From: an uncultured Lachnospiraceae bacterium
GTDB taxonomy: Bacteria > Bacillota > Clostridia > Lachnospirales > Lachnospiraceae
Direction: 5' to 3'
Assembly (NCBI GenBank): GCA_944380605.1
Contig: CALWIA010000010.1
Span: 124,001 to 188,000 of the forward strand
Length of the DNA: 64,000 bases
The notes under the pieces: model-generated
Databases searched by the model: none
Told to the model about the DNA's origin: nothing
What the model saw: only the letters and a program-made list of their open reading frames with translations
Shown: piece by piece, positions 43,993 to 52,293 of the stretch
Position numbering within the stretch: the first letter of the stretch is position 1
Layout: each line of letters opens with the position of its first letter
Made by a program: the position numbers and the translations under genes

Positions 43993-44322
43993 CTACAGCT
44001 TGTACAGATGCGGACGGATGCACTTTAAAAGCGCCGTCAGTTCCTGCACCTCCCGTTTGCTGCAGCCTTTGAAAATATCCAGTACTTCTTCATAATACGG
44101 TTCTGTGGCGGCATCCAGACTGTCGCACAGCAGATGATCCGCCGTCACCCTCAGGGCGTTGCAGATTTCCACCAGCGTCTCCAGACTCGGCTCTGTATTG
44201 CCATTTTCCAGATTGCTCACATGACTGACGCTGATGTCCACCTTCTCCGCCAGATCGTTTTGGGTCATCTGCCGCATCTTCCGGTACTGTTTGATTCGCT
44301 TCCCCAGTGTTTCATAATCCAT
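43993..44322 (-). CDS. XRE-family HTH transcriptional regulator
   Basis: A 109-residue protein with a helix-turn-helix of the Cro/CI type over residues 7-60 (QMTQNDLAEKVDISVSHVSN), then a short helical C-terminus (KREVQELTALLKCIRPH). The start at 44322 follows TGGAGGGCAGCAT; an in-frame ATG at 44343 lies before that site. The inverted repeat at 44359-44380 just upstream could be its own site. Target genes are not evident; neighbours are malQ and an aminopeptidase. Confidence 0.88.
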   Translation of the reverse strand: MDYETLGKRIKQYRKMRQMTQNDLAEKVDISVSHVSNLENGNTEPSLETLVEICNALRVTADHLLCDSLDAATEPYYEEVLDIFKGCSKREVQELTALLKCIRPHLYKL

Positions 44323-44358
44323 ATGCTGCCCTCCAGATTTCATGACACTATTCTATCG

Positions 44359-44380
44359 GTTTCTCTTATGAATTAGAAAC
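44359..44380. promoter_or_regulatory. Inverted repeat upstream of the HTH gene
   Basis: GTTTCT (44359-44364) and AGAAAC (44375-44380) around ten bases, about 40 bases before the HTH gene start and beside a possible TAGAAT -10. This could be an autoregulatory site. The 71-base gap up to the aminopeptidase holds nothing else I can support. Confidence 0.35.
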
Positions 44381-44414
44381 ATCTGACGGAATACATTATT
44401 CTGTCACAATACTT

Positions 44415-46502
44415 TTATCCATTTGATTTCTGCTCATCCAGCTGCCGGTTCAGCATCTCCGTTCCGGGAACCGCAAACCGCCCGTCGGAAAGAATGGGAA
44501 GTTTTTCTCCCTCCCGGGATACGCCGTAAATCTCATCCAGTTCCGGATACGGCAGCGTAATGTCCGTATGGCAGTTGAAATACGCCTTGGAAAGATCCTC
44601 CTTCCGCTGCAGGGAAACCTCGTTGTCCCTGGCGATGATCTCCTTTCCGTCGGGATTGTACACCGCCGTGTCCTCCGACCAGCTGTAGCAGGTATCGCCT
44701 ACGGCAAAATGGGGTCCCATCTTTTCCGCGATCAGAATCGGCAGCTTGTCGATGATGCCGAATCTTCTGGCCATGGCATAAGCGGCGGTATTGGTGCCGA
44801 TGGCGCATTCTCCCATAGGCAGGGAGTCGTGGTTCTTCAAAATCACCTGACGCACCAGCGCCCGCCCCTGTTCCGGATCCGGGAAATTGTCGCATCCGTA
44901 GTCCGTCACCCAGCCGCCGTCAAACTGCATCCGCAGATTCCGGAAACAGATCTCTCCGATATAGACGCTTCCCACCTGCAGAAGCCCCTCGGTGCCCTCC
45001 AGCACCGGCGACGTAAATACCTCGCCCACGGGAATGTTGACGTCGGCCACGCAGTTTTCAAAATTGGTCTGCCGCGCCGGGTCGTCCAGCCGGTGCAGCA
45101 TCACCTTCAGCCGGGTGCGGTTCTCTCCCTTTCCCGTAATCACCAGGTACTCCGCCTGGTCCAGCCGGTCGATGATGGCCTGCTGCACCGTCTTATAGGC
45201 CTCATAGTCCAGTGTGTTGATCCGCACCGTTTCCCGGAAAATTTCTTCAAACTCCGGGCCAATGGACGGCCGCGGGAAGGCGATGATGGTAAAACTGGTC
45301 TCCTCGCCCGGAATATAGGCGTTGGCAGTCTGCGCCGCCTCGCCGGCGCAGGCGTTGGACAGCTTTTCCTGTTTCGCGCTGAAAGCAAGGCACTGCGGCC
45401 GGTTCTCCGGATGAAAGACCTCTTCGCCGAAGGTCTCGATCAGAGCCGGGCCGCCGTAGACTGCCGCCAGGTCTTTGCAGGCCTCATAGGCCACCTTCAG
45501 CACCGCCAGCTTCCGTTCCGTATAGGCCTTGGTCAGATACAGGGCCTGGTCGTACCGGTGGTCATACTCCATCTGCCGGTTAGGTGAGGTGCCGTGAAAT
45601 CCCCGCTTCCGGTTGGGTGTCTTGTCCGACGACCAGACCGGGCTGCGGTACAGAATCGGCTCCAGCCCCATGGCCCGGAAATTCTTCACCGCCTGCCTGG
45701 CCATCCGCTCAAATCCCAGCTCATACAGCAGGGAAACCGTCTTTTTCCTGGACAAATCCCGACCGGTCACTTCAAACCCCTTCCGGTATCCTTCCGTATA
45801 CGCGTCCGCCATCCGGACGATCTCTTCTTCCGGCAGCCGGTTGAGAAACGCCGCCATCTGCCGGTCCTCTTCCGAGACGTATTCCCCGTAAAAATAGAGA
45901 TACCGCAGATCGGAAAGATCCGAATCCATCACAATGTCTTTTCCAAAGGACAGGTCCGGATCCAGCTGTTCCCGGAGACGAAACGGCACCATGCGGTCCG
46001 CGTAGTCGCTGAAAAACCAGTACAGCGTATCCTTGACTTCTTCCGCTTTCGGCGCCTCTCCCTCAAACTGGTTATAGATTTCCACAAACAGTTCCCGCAG
46101 GATGGTCATGTCCATGAGACGGCACTCGTGGGCAAAGACGATGTCGTCCCGCAGTTCCGTATACAAAAAGGCCAGCAGCGGCCCGTATTCCGCCCCCAGC
46201 TGTTCGGAAGCGTACACCGGACTGGCATAGCTGGCCTCGTACCGTCCTTTCAGAATCTCCCCGTACAGACGGCAGTTCCACGCTTCCAGCTGTTCCAGAG
46301 ACAGGCTCCGGTAATCGCCCCGGGCTTCCAGCCGGTACAGCTCTTCCGTCATCGCAAGAAACTCCGCCGCAGCCCGGAAATAGTCCCGGAACGGCTGCTG
46401 CACCGTATCCTCTTTGGAAATCGCCCGGATCCGCTCAGAAGCCAGGGCAAACCGCTCCGCCGCGCTTTCATTTTCCTCTTTCCAACGTTCTCTGTAATCC
46501 AT
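44415..46502 (-). CDS. Large M29-type aminopeptidase
   Basis: A 695-residue protein whose C-terminal 400 residues fit the M29 aminopeptidase family: EVFTSPVLEGTEG, GECAIGTNTAAY and a C-terminal HTDITLPYPEL give the Glu, Glu, His and Asp metal ligands. The first 290 residues are an extension of alpha-helical character not found in the classical 410-residue members. It presumably trims peptides. The ATG at 46502 follows CAGGGGG; an in-frame opening up to 46634 lacks a good ribosome site and overlaps the next gene. Confidence 0.85.
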   Translation of the reverse strand: MDYRERWKEENESAAERFALASERIRAISKEDTVQQPFRDYFRAAAEFLAMTEELYRLEARGDYRSLSLEQLEAWNCRLYGEILKGRYEASYASPVYASEQLGAEYGPLLAFLYTELRDDIVFAHECRLMDMTILRELFVEIYNQFEGEAPKAEEVKDTLYWFFSDYADRMVPFRLREQLDPDLSFGKDIVMDSDLSDLRYLYFYGEYVSEEDRQMAAFLNRLPEEEIVRMADAYTEGYRKGFEVTGRDLSRKKTVSLLYELGFERMARQAVKNFRAMGLEPILYRSPVWSSDKTPNRKRGFHGTSPNRQMEYDHRYDQALYLTKAYTERKLAVLKVAYEACKDLAAVYGGPALIETFGEEVFHPENRPQCLAFSAKQEKLSNACAGEAAQTANAYIPGEETSFTIIAFPRPSIGPEFEEIFRETVRINTLDYEAYKTVQQAIIDRLDQAEYLVITGKGENRTRLKVMLHRLDDPARQTNFENCVADVNIPVGEVFTSPVLEGTEGLLQVGSVYIGEICFRNLRMQFDGGWVTDYGCDNFPDPEQGRALVRQVILKNHDSLPMGECAIGTNTAAYAMARRFGIIDKLPILIAEKMGPHFAVGDTCYSWSEDTAVYNPDGKEIIARDNEVSLQRKEDLSKAYFNCHTDITLPYPELDEIYGVSREGEKLPILSDGRFAVPGTEMLNRQLDEQKSNG

Positions 46503-46507
46503 AGCCG

Positions 46508-46954
46508 TTACCCCCTGATTCCTGCAAAAATGACTGCCAGCCAATACAGCAGCAGGACCGCGCTCAGTCCTGTCCCGATTCTGGCCAGCAGATAGTTTTT
46601 CTCCTGTTCCAGGAAGGAAGTCAGGCCGTACCACAGGGCAAAACCGGCCAGCAGCATGCTGCAGAACGCCAGCGCCGCCGCCCGCTGCGCCGCCTGGCCC
46701 ATGGCAGCCACGCTTTCATACATGCCGAGAAAGCACAGCAGCAGGGCCGCCGCCGTCAGCGCCAGGCAGATCAGGCTGCGCTTCGCGAAGGGCTTTCTCA
46801 CATAGGAGACCCGGCTGGCGGCTTCTTCCTTCAGTTCCTGGATATTTCGTTCTTTTCGTTTTCTTCTGGCTTCCAGACGTTCCCGGTCTGAAGCCGTCCT
46901 GCGGCCGGTATTCCCCGGACGCCGGTCTTTATGGCTGTAGCGTTTTTCTGACAC
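46508..46954 (-). CDS. Unknown membrane protein, basic N-terminus
   Basis: A 148-residue protein that I do not recognise by function. The first 55 residues are highly basic (RERLEARRKRKERN), followed by three hydrophobic helices at about 60-80, 90-110 and 125-145. It overlaps the end of the VanZ gene by 26 bases and ends five bases before the aminopeptidase start, so the three form one unit. Confidence 0.7.
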   Translation of the reverse strand: MSEKRYSHKDRRPGNTGRRTASDRERLEARRKRKERNIQELKEEAASRVSYVRKPFAKRSLICLALTAAALLLCFLGMYESVAAMGQAAQRAAALAFCSMLLAGFALWYGLTSFLEQEKNYLLARIGTGLSAVLLLYWLAVIFAGIRG

Positions 46955-47414
46955 GCCGCTTCCTCCTTATGCGGATCCTCTGCACCAATTTGTACAGTCC
47001 AAATCCCAGGATCCCTCCGATGGTATTTAACAGCAGGTCGTCCACATCGAAACTTCCCACCTTAAACACCAGCTGCACCGTCTCAATACACAAACTCAGC
47101 CCGAAGGCCAGCAAAACCGCGTTGTGCAGACGGCGTCCCCGCCGGCTGACCACCGGCAGGAAAAAGCCAAAGGGCATGAATCCGCCCACGTTTCCCCCCA
47201 GATTCAGAAGCACCGCCTTCATACCCAGCTGTTCCCGATACGTATAAAAACGGCGGATCTCTTTAAACAATTCCAGATTGTACGCATAGTCCGCCTGCGC
47301 GTTGCCGGTTCTTCCCAGAGACTCCGCGAAAAACATCAGATAGGTCAGAGCCAGCAGATACAGAATAAACAGCACCCAGCCGAATTTCTGCAGTTTTGTG
47401 GTATTCCGAATCAT
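46929..47414 (-). CDS. VanZ-family protein
   Basis: A 161-residue membrane protein with the VanZ-like fold: four or so helices, NLGGNVGGFMPFGFFLPV and DVDDLLLNTIGGILGF are family stretches. Such proteins are tied to glycopeptide (teicoplanin) tolerance in VanZ, but most members have no known role. The ATG at 47414 follows CGGGAGTATGTTT; an ATG six bases earlier is too close to that site. Confidence 0.85.
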   Translation of the reverse strand: MIRNTTKLQKFGWVLFILYLLALTYLMFFAESLGRTGNAQADYAYNLELFKEIRRFYTYREQLGMKAVLLNLGGNVGGFMPFGFFLPVVSRRGRRLHNAVLLAFGLSLCIETVQLVFKVGSFDVDDLLLNTIGGILGFGLYKLVQRIRIRRKRRVRKTLQP

Positions 47415-47432
47415 AAACATACTCCCGCAACG

Positions 47433-47456
47433 GCGATCGCCCTACGGGCGTATCGC
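47433..47456. repeat. GC-rich palindrome between the VanZ gene and a small ORF
   Basis: GCGATCGCCC and GGGCGTATCGC form a ten-pair hairpin with one bulged base and a 3-base loop. It has no T tract, so it is not a normal terminator; it may be an intergenic REP-type element. Confidence 0.5.
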
Positions 47457-47502
47457 GCAAAATGACAGCCCCCCTGATCCTGCCGGGAGGCTGCCGCCGG
47501 TA

Positions 47503-47652
47503 TTAAAACGTAATCTCTGATTTTCTCTTCAGCAGATTGGCGCCTGTGATAATCGCCATGGTTCCCGCGGTAAGACCGGTTACAATCATAATGATTCCGA
47601 TGGCGATATTGGCTGCCCCTGTATTTCTCATCGTCTTATACACTTTTTCCAT
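47503..47652 (-). CDS. Small membrane protein, 49 residues
   Basis: An ORF of 49 codons starting MEKVYKTMRNTGAANIAIGI and ending KSEITF. It contains two hydrophobic stretches (about 14-24 and 30-42). AGGAGAGCAGACC stands 5-10 bases before the ATG, a clear ribosome site. It follows pyrE by 29 bases and so belongs to the pyr transcript. The function is unknown. Hydrophobic pattern, ribosome site and lack of stop codons support it as a real gene. Confidence 0.75.
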   Translation of the reverse strand: MEKVYKTMRNTGAANIAIGIIMIVTGLTAGTMAIITGANLLKRKSEITF

Positions 47653-47681
47653 GGTCTGCTCTCCTTGTCTGCCGCATCCGC

Positions 47682-48356
47682 TTATTTTGCCCCGTACTGC
47701 TCATAGTAGGCGTCGATGGCCGCCTTAATGGCGTCGTCGATCACCACCCGGCCCTGGCATTCCCGGTTGTACAGGTACTCCACCACGTCCGCCATGGTCA
47801 CAATGGCATTGGCTTTGAATCCGTACAGTTCCTGGATCTCTTCCAGCGCGCTCTTTTCGCCCTTGCCCCGCTCCATGCGGTTTAAGGACACCATAAGGCC
47901 TACGATTTCCACGTTGCCCTGGGCTTTGATAATGGGGAATGTCTCCTCAATGGACTTGCCGGAAGTGGTTACGTCCTCGATGATTACCACCCGGTCGCCG
48001 TCCTTTATGGAGCTGCCCAGCAGGATTCCTGCGTCGCCGTGGTCTTTGATCTCCTTGCGGTTGGAGCAGTAGCGCACGTCCTTGCCGTACAGCTCGCTGA
48101 AGGCGATGGTGGTGGCCACGCTCAGCGGAATGCCCTTGTAAGCCGGCCCGAACAGCACGTCAAAATCCGTGCCGTAGTGGTCGTGAATAGCCTTGGCGTA
48201 GTACTGGCCCAGCCGGCGCAGCTGGGTGCCGGTCACATAGGCGCCGGCGTTCATGAAAAATGGCGACTTTCTTCCGCTCTTCAGCGTAAATTCTCCGAAT
48301 TTCAGCACCTGGCTCTCTACCATAAATTCAATAAATTCCTGTTTATACTGTTCCAT
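47682..48356 (-). CDS. pyrE: Orotate phosphoribosyltransferase
   Basis: A 224-residue OPRTase, fifth pyrimidine step. The PRPP-binding motif VIIEDVTTSGKSI is clear, as is GRKSPFFMNAG near the N-terminus. It is the last pyr gene of pyrF-K-D-E, with GGGAGGCAGACCGAAC before the ATG. Confidence 0.97.
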   Translation of the reverse strand: MEQYKQEFIEFMVESQVLKFGEFTLKSGRKSPFFMNAGAYVTGTQLRRLGQYYAKAIHDHYGTDFDVLFGPAYKGIPLSVATTIAFSELYGKDVRYCSNRKEIKDHGDAGILLGSSIKDGDRVVIIEDVTTSGKSIEETFPIIKAQGNVEIVGLMVSLNRMERGKGEKSALEEIQELYGFKANAIVTMADVVEYLYNRECQGRVVIDDAIKAAIDAYYEQYGAK

Positions 48357-48397
48357 GTTCGGTCTGCCTCCCTGTCTTTTTGTATCCGCCGGCCCGG

Positions 48398-49300
48398 TTA
48401 GCGCACCGCGCCGATCAGCTGATTTACGTCCTCAATTCCATAAGTCCGCATATAGTCTTCGATGCCGCGGACCGTCTCCGCCGCCGCCATAGGGTTGTGG
48501 AAGCTGGCGGTTCCCACCGATACCGCCGTCGCGCCAGCCAGCAGAAATTCCACCGCGTCCTCCCCGTTCTGGATACCTCCCATGCCGATGATGGGGATCC
48601 GCACCGCCTGCGCCGCCTGGTACACCATGCGCACGGCCACCGGCTTTATGGCCGGACCGGACAGGCCCCCGGTTTTGTTGGCCAGGGCAAAGGTCCGCCG
48701 GTGAATATCGATCTTCATGCCGGTCAGGGTGTTGATCAGCGACAGCGCGTCCGCGCCGCCGGCTTCCGCCGCTTTGGCCATCACTGTGATATCCGTCACG
48801 TTGGGGCTCAGCTTCATAATCACCGGCTGACGGGCATGGCGCTTCACTTCCCGGGTGATGGCCTCCACCGCCTTCGGATCCTGTCCGAAGGCAATGCCGC
48901 CCTCTTTCACGTTGGGGCAGGAAATGTTGATCTCCAGAAGGTCCGCCGGCTGGTCCGCCAGGCGTTCCACCACTTCTACGTAGTCCTCTGTGGTCCTGCC
49001 GCAGACGTTGACGATGATCTTCGTATCAAACTGGCGCAGAAACGGGATATCCCGCCGGACAAACACGTCGATGCCCGGATTCTGCAGTCCGATGGCGTTG
49101 AGCATGCCGCCGTAGGTCTCCGCGATTCTGGGCACCGGATTGCCTGGCCAGGGCACGTTTGCCACGCCCTTGGTCACCACCGCGCCCAGGCAGCCCAGGT
49201 CCATAAACTCGCTGTACTCTTCTCCGGAACCAAAGGTGCCGGAAGCCGTCATCACCGGGTTTTTCAGCTCCACTCCGGCTATGTTCACCCGCGTATTCAT
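48398..49300 (-). CDS. pyrD: Dihydroorotate dehydrogenase B, catalytic subunit
   Basis: A 300-residue FMN enzyme of class 1B, which works with PyrK. ASGTFGSGEEY, INISCPNVKEGG and KLSPNVTDI contain the FMN and orotate contacts. The ATG at 49300 overlaps the pyrK stop (TGATG); in-frame ATGs further upstream lie within pyrK. Confidence 0.97.
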   Translation of the reverse strand: MNTRVNIAGVELKNPVMTASGTFGSGEEYSEFMDLGCLGAVVTKGVANVPWPGNPVPRIAETYGGMLNAIGLQNPGIDVFVRRDIPFLRQFDTKIIVNVCGRTTEDYVEVVERLADQPADLLEINISCPNVKEGGIAFGQDPKAVEAITREVKRHARQPVIMKLSPNVTDITVMAKAAEAGGADALSLINTLTGMKIDIHRRTFALANKTGGLSGPAIKPVAVRMVYQAAQAVRIPIIGMGGIQNGEDAVEFLLAGATAVSVGTASFHNPMAAAETVRGIEDYMRTYGIEDVNQLIGAVR

Positions 49301-50070
49301 CACAGCTCCACCTCCTCTGCCCGGAATACAGGACCGTCCTTGCATACCCGCCGGTTATGGACATTGGAATGTCCGTCCACGTCCTTCGTCTGGCAGACGC
49401 AGGCCAGGCAGGCGCCGACGCCGCAGGCCATCCGCTCTTCCAGCGACAGCCAGCACTCGATGCCGCGGGCCGCGGCGTATTCTTTTACCGCCTTTAACAT
49501 CGGCCTGGGGCCGCAGGCCAGGATCACATCCGCCGTCAGGCCGTTCTCCCTTACCGCGTCCAGCACGTTGCCTCTGGTGCCGAAACTGCCGTCCTCCGAG
49601 GACACGTACACCGGACCGAAGGGTTCAAATTCTTCTTTTAAAAACATCTGATCCCGGTATCCCAGCACCGCCGTCTTCCGGCAGGCAAGTTCTCTCGCCG
49701 CCTCCAGCATCGGCGGAATCCCGATGCCGCCGCCCAGAAGAAGCGCCGATTTGTCTTTGTCAATTTCCGGGAATCCGTTTCCCAGAGGGCCCAGCACCGG
49801 AATCCGGTCCCCCGCCCGGCAGGCGGCAAACTCTCTGGTGCCGGCGCCGACGGTGCGGTAGACCAGCCGGATCTGTCCCCTTTCCCTGTCAATCTGGCAG
49901 ATGCTGATGGGACGGGGCAGCAGCCGGGACCCTTCCCGGCAGTACAGGGACAGAAACTGGCCCGCCCTGGCCTGGGCCGCTATGGCCTCCGACTGAATCC
50001 ACAGACTGAACACATCTTCCAGCAGCGCGTCCTGGCGGAGCACCAGCGCGTCTTCTCTGATCTTTGTCAT
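49300..50070 (-). CDS. pyrK: Dihydroorotate dehydrogenase B, electron transfer subunit
   Basis: A 256-residue FAD and [2Fe-2S] subunit that passes electrons from dihydroorotate to NAD+. RPISICQID is the FAD-binding site, LLLGGGIGIPPM the nucleotide site, and MACGVGACLACVC with VCKDGPVF provide the cluster cysteines. ACAGGAGAAAAATC precedes the ATG. Confidence 0.96.
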   Translation of the reverse strand: MTKIREDALVLRQDALLEDVFSLWIQSEAIAAQARAGQFLSLYCREGSRLLPRPISICQIDRERGQIRLVYRTVGAGTREFAACRAGDRIPVLGPLGNGFPEIDKDKSALLLGGGIGIPPMLEAARELACRKTAVLGYRDQMFLKEEFEPFGPVYVSSEDGSFGTRGNVLDAVRENGLTADVILACGPRPMLKAVKEYAAARGIECWLSLEERMACGVGACLACVCQTKDVDGHSNVHNRRVCKDGPVFRAEEVEL

Positions 50071-50100
50071 GATTTTTCTCCTGTTTTTGTCATTCCCGGA

Positions 50101-51018
50101 TTACAGCACCCGGCGGATGTCGGCGGCCATATCCAGTACGGCCTGCCGGGACGCCTCCGCGAAATGCTCCGGACCGAACGTTTTGTACTTTTCCTGCTTG
50201 TAAGCGGCGATGATGCCTCTGGAGGAGTTGACGATGGCGCCCAGACCATCGGCGTTGAAGCAGTGCTTCAGATCCTCCGCCGTGCCGCCCTGGGCTCCGT
50301 AGCCCGGCACCAGGAAATAGGTGTGGGGCATCTGCCGGCGCAGCACCGCGCTCATCTCCGGATAGGTCGCGCCCACCACGGCGCCTACGTTGCTGTACGC
50401 GCCGTCCATGGAGGCCTCTCCCCATTCCACCACTTTATCCGCCACCCATTCATATAAGGGGCGGCCGTCGATCAGACGGTCCTGGAACTCTCCGCTGGAA
50501 GGATTGGAGGTCTTTACCAGCACGAAGATGCCCTTGTCCTCCTGGCTGCACACATCCACGAAAGGCTTGACCCCGTCAGTTCCCAGGTAGGGGTTGACCG
50601 TAATAAAGTCCGCGTGGAAGCCGGACAGGCGGCGGCTGCCGATCTGGACGCTGCCCAGATGGCCGGCGGCATAGGCGGCAGAGGTGGAACCGATGTCTCC
50701 CCGCTTCACGTCTCCGATCACCACCAGTCCCTTCTCCTGGCAGTAGCTTACCGTCTTTTCATAGACCCGCATGCCTTCCAGGCCGAACTGCTCATACATG
50801 GCCACCTGCGGCTTTACCGCCGGAATCAGGTCCCAGGTATGGTCGATAATCGCTTTGTTGTACTGCCAGACTGCCTCCGCGGCTGCCTGCATCGTCTCTC
50901 CGTATTCTTCCAGAGCGTTTTTCACAATAGTTTCCGGAATATAACTAAGCATGGGATCCAGCCCCACACAGATGGGCGCGTCGGTCTTCTGGATCTTCTC
51001 AATCAACTGACGAATCAT
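50101..51018 (-). CDS. pyrF: Orotidine 5'-phosphate decarboxylase
   Basis: A 305-residue PyrF of the larger (type 2) subfamily. ICVGLDPML at the start and VIGDVKRGDIGSTSAAYA (the catalytic Lys/Asp region) are clear. The ATG at 51018 follows GAGGAGGACGTT; in-frame openings up to 51096 lie across the promoter region. It is the first gene of pyrF-K-D-E. Confidence 0.97.
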   Translation of the reverse strand: MIRQLIEKIQKTDAPICVGLDPMLSYIPETIVKNALEEYGETMQAAAEAVWQYNKAIIDHTWDLIPAVKPQVAMYEQFGLEGMRVYEKTVSYCQEKGLVVIGDVKRGDIGSTSAAYAAGHLGSVQIGSRRLSGFHADFITVNPYLGTDGVKPFVDVCSQEDKGIFVLVKTSNPSSGEFQDRLIDGRPLYEWVADKVVEWGEASMDGAYSNVGAVVGATYPEMSAVLRRQMPHTYFLVPGYGAQGGTAEDLKHCFNADGLGAIVNSSRGIIAAYKQEKYKTFGPEHFAEASRQAVLDMAADIRRVL

Positions 51019-51033
51019 AACGTCCTCCTCGCG

Positions 51034-51053
51034 CGGCCGCCCGCCGGCGGCCG
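51034..51053. promoter_or_regulatory. GC-rich hairpin in the pyrF leader
   Basis: CGGCCGCC (51034-51041) and GGCGGCCG (51046-51053) form a perfect eight-pair stem with a 4-base loop, ending a few bases before the pyrF ribosome site. It could control translation or bind PyrR-like protein; it is not a terminator. Confidence 0.5.
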
Positions 51054-51067
51054 GATTATTTTTTCCA

Positions 51068-51096
51068 ATTCTACCATAAATGCCCTGCTGTTGCAA
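51068..51096 (-). promoter_or_regulatory. Promoter of the pyr operon
   Basis: On the minus strand TTGCAA (51091-51096), a 17-base spacer and TAGAAT (51068-51073). The leader up to pyrF is about 50 bases and contains the hairpin. lrgB ends 10 bases upstream of the -35. Confidence 0.65.
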
Positions 51097-51106
51097 GGCC
51101 GCCGGC

Positions 51107-51799
51107 CTAGATCAGGCCGGAAACCAGGGGAACCACCACCACGGTCAGAAGTCCCGCCACCGCGATGGCCAGACTGCTCATGGCTCCTTCCACTTCTCCC
51201 AGTTCCAGTGCCTTGGCGGTTCCGATGGCGTGGGCCGAAGTCCCCAGAGAGAGGCCTCTGGCTATGGGGCTCTGGATCTTAAACACCCGGAAGAGAAACT
51301 CCGCCGCCACATTGCCCAGAATCCCTGTGAGAATGATGCTGACCACCGTCAGCGTCACCACGCCGCCCGCCTCTTCGCTGACTCCCATGCCGATGGCAGT
51401 GGTAATGGATTTGGGCAGCAGGGTCACATAATGTTCATGGCTCAGCCCGAACAGCATGGACAGCACAAAAATGCTCGCCGCGCTGGCCGCCACGCCTGCG
51501 GCAATGCCTCCCGCCACAGCCGCCAGGTTTTCCCGCAGCAGCCGCAGCTGGCGGTACAGCGGAATGGCCAGGCACACCGTAGCCGGCGTCAGCAGATAGC
51601 TGACGTACTGGGCGCCTTCGTTGTAAACCTCATAGTCGATCCGCCCCGCCAGCAGTACCGCGATTATCAGCAGGGAGGCGGTCAGCAGCGGATTCAGCAC
51701 CGCGATGCCGGTCTTTTTGCGCAGCCAGGAGCCCAACAGGTACGCCCCCAGCGTCGCGACAAACCCGAAATATACCGATTCTGACAAAATCTCATTCAT
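51107..51799 (-). CDS. lrgB: LrgB-family membrane protein
   Basis: A 230-residue LrgB/CidB-type protein with about seven helices. LLPKSITTAIGMGVSEEAGG and GLSLGTSAHAIGTAKALELG are the family hallmarks. With LrgA it modulates murein hydrolase release or exports small organic acids. GGAGGAACGGGT precedes the ATG, which overlaps the end of lrgA by eight bases. Confidence 0.95.
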   Translation of the reverse strand: MNEILSESVYFGFVATLGAYLLGSWLRKKTGIAVLNPLLTASLLIIAVLLAGRIDYEVYNEGAQYVSYLLTPATVCLAIPLYRQLRLLRENLAAVAGGIAAGVAASAASIFVLSMLFGLSHEHYVTLLPKSITTAIGMGVSEEAGGVVTLTVVSIILTGILGNVAAEFLFRVFKIQSPIARGLSLGTSAHAIGTAKALELGEVEGAMSSLAIAVAGLLTVVVVPLVSGLI

Positions 51800-52154
51800 A
51801 CCCGTTCCTCCTGCCTCGCCGGATCAGCCAGTCGGCGGTTTTGCCTGTCGCAAACAGTACCACTACCGTGGACACCGCGGAAATTGCAAGCAGGGGCACC
51901 GCGATCTGTTTCACCTGCTCCAGATTTTCCACCAGCCCCACCGTCACCGGAATAAACATCAGCGGCATGGTCTCCAGCAGAAAATTTCCCGTCTCTTCCA
52001 CATCCTTGACACGGACAGCGCCGGCGCACAGCGCGCCCAGCAGAAGGAACAGGCCGTAGACCCCCGCCGGCACCGGAAGAGGAAGCAGCGCGTGAAGCAG
52101 TTCCCCCGCCATGGTAAAGCCGAACAGAATACAACTCTGCCTTACGTATTTCAT
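51792..52154 (-). CDS. lrgA: LrgA/CidA-family holin-like protein
   Basis: A 120-residue membrane protein with four helices. LLHALLPLPVPAGVYGLFLL and PLMFIPVTVGLVE are typical of CidA/LrgA. The ATG at 52154 follows GGAGGAAAATT; upstream in-frame codons up to 52310 cross the promoter. It forms an operon with lrgB. Confidence 0.93.
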   Translation of the reverse strand: MKYVRQSCILFGFTMAGELLHALLPLPVPAGVYGLFLLLGALCAGAVRVKDVEETGNFLLETMPLMFIPVTVGLVENLEQVKQIAVPLLAISAVSTVVVLFATGKTADWLIRRGRRNGYE

Positions 52155-52183
52155 AATTTTCCTCCTTTTCACACACGGCCTAT

Positions 52184-52212
52184 ATTCTACCATCAACCGC
52201 TCTCCGCCACAA
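52184..52212 (-). promoter_or_regulatory. Promoter of lrgAB
   Basis: On the minus strand TTGTGG (52207-52212), a 17-base spacer and TAGAAT (52184-52189), about 30 bases before lrgA. Confidence 0.6.
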
Positions 52213-52235
52213 GAGCCAATCGCGGAAAATACCGG

Positions 52236-52264
52236 TTGTACCGCCGCTTTTTCTGTACTATACT
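52236..52264 (+). promoter_or_regulatory. Promoter of the GNAT gene
   Basis: TTGTAC (52236-52241), a 17-base spacer and TATACT (52259-52264), divergent from the lrgAB promoter. Confidence 0.6.
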
Positions 52265-52293
52265 GGGAAAGAAAGAAAGGAGGTCTGGATTGT

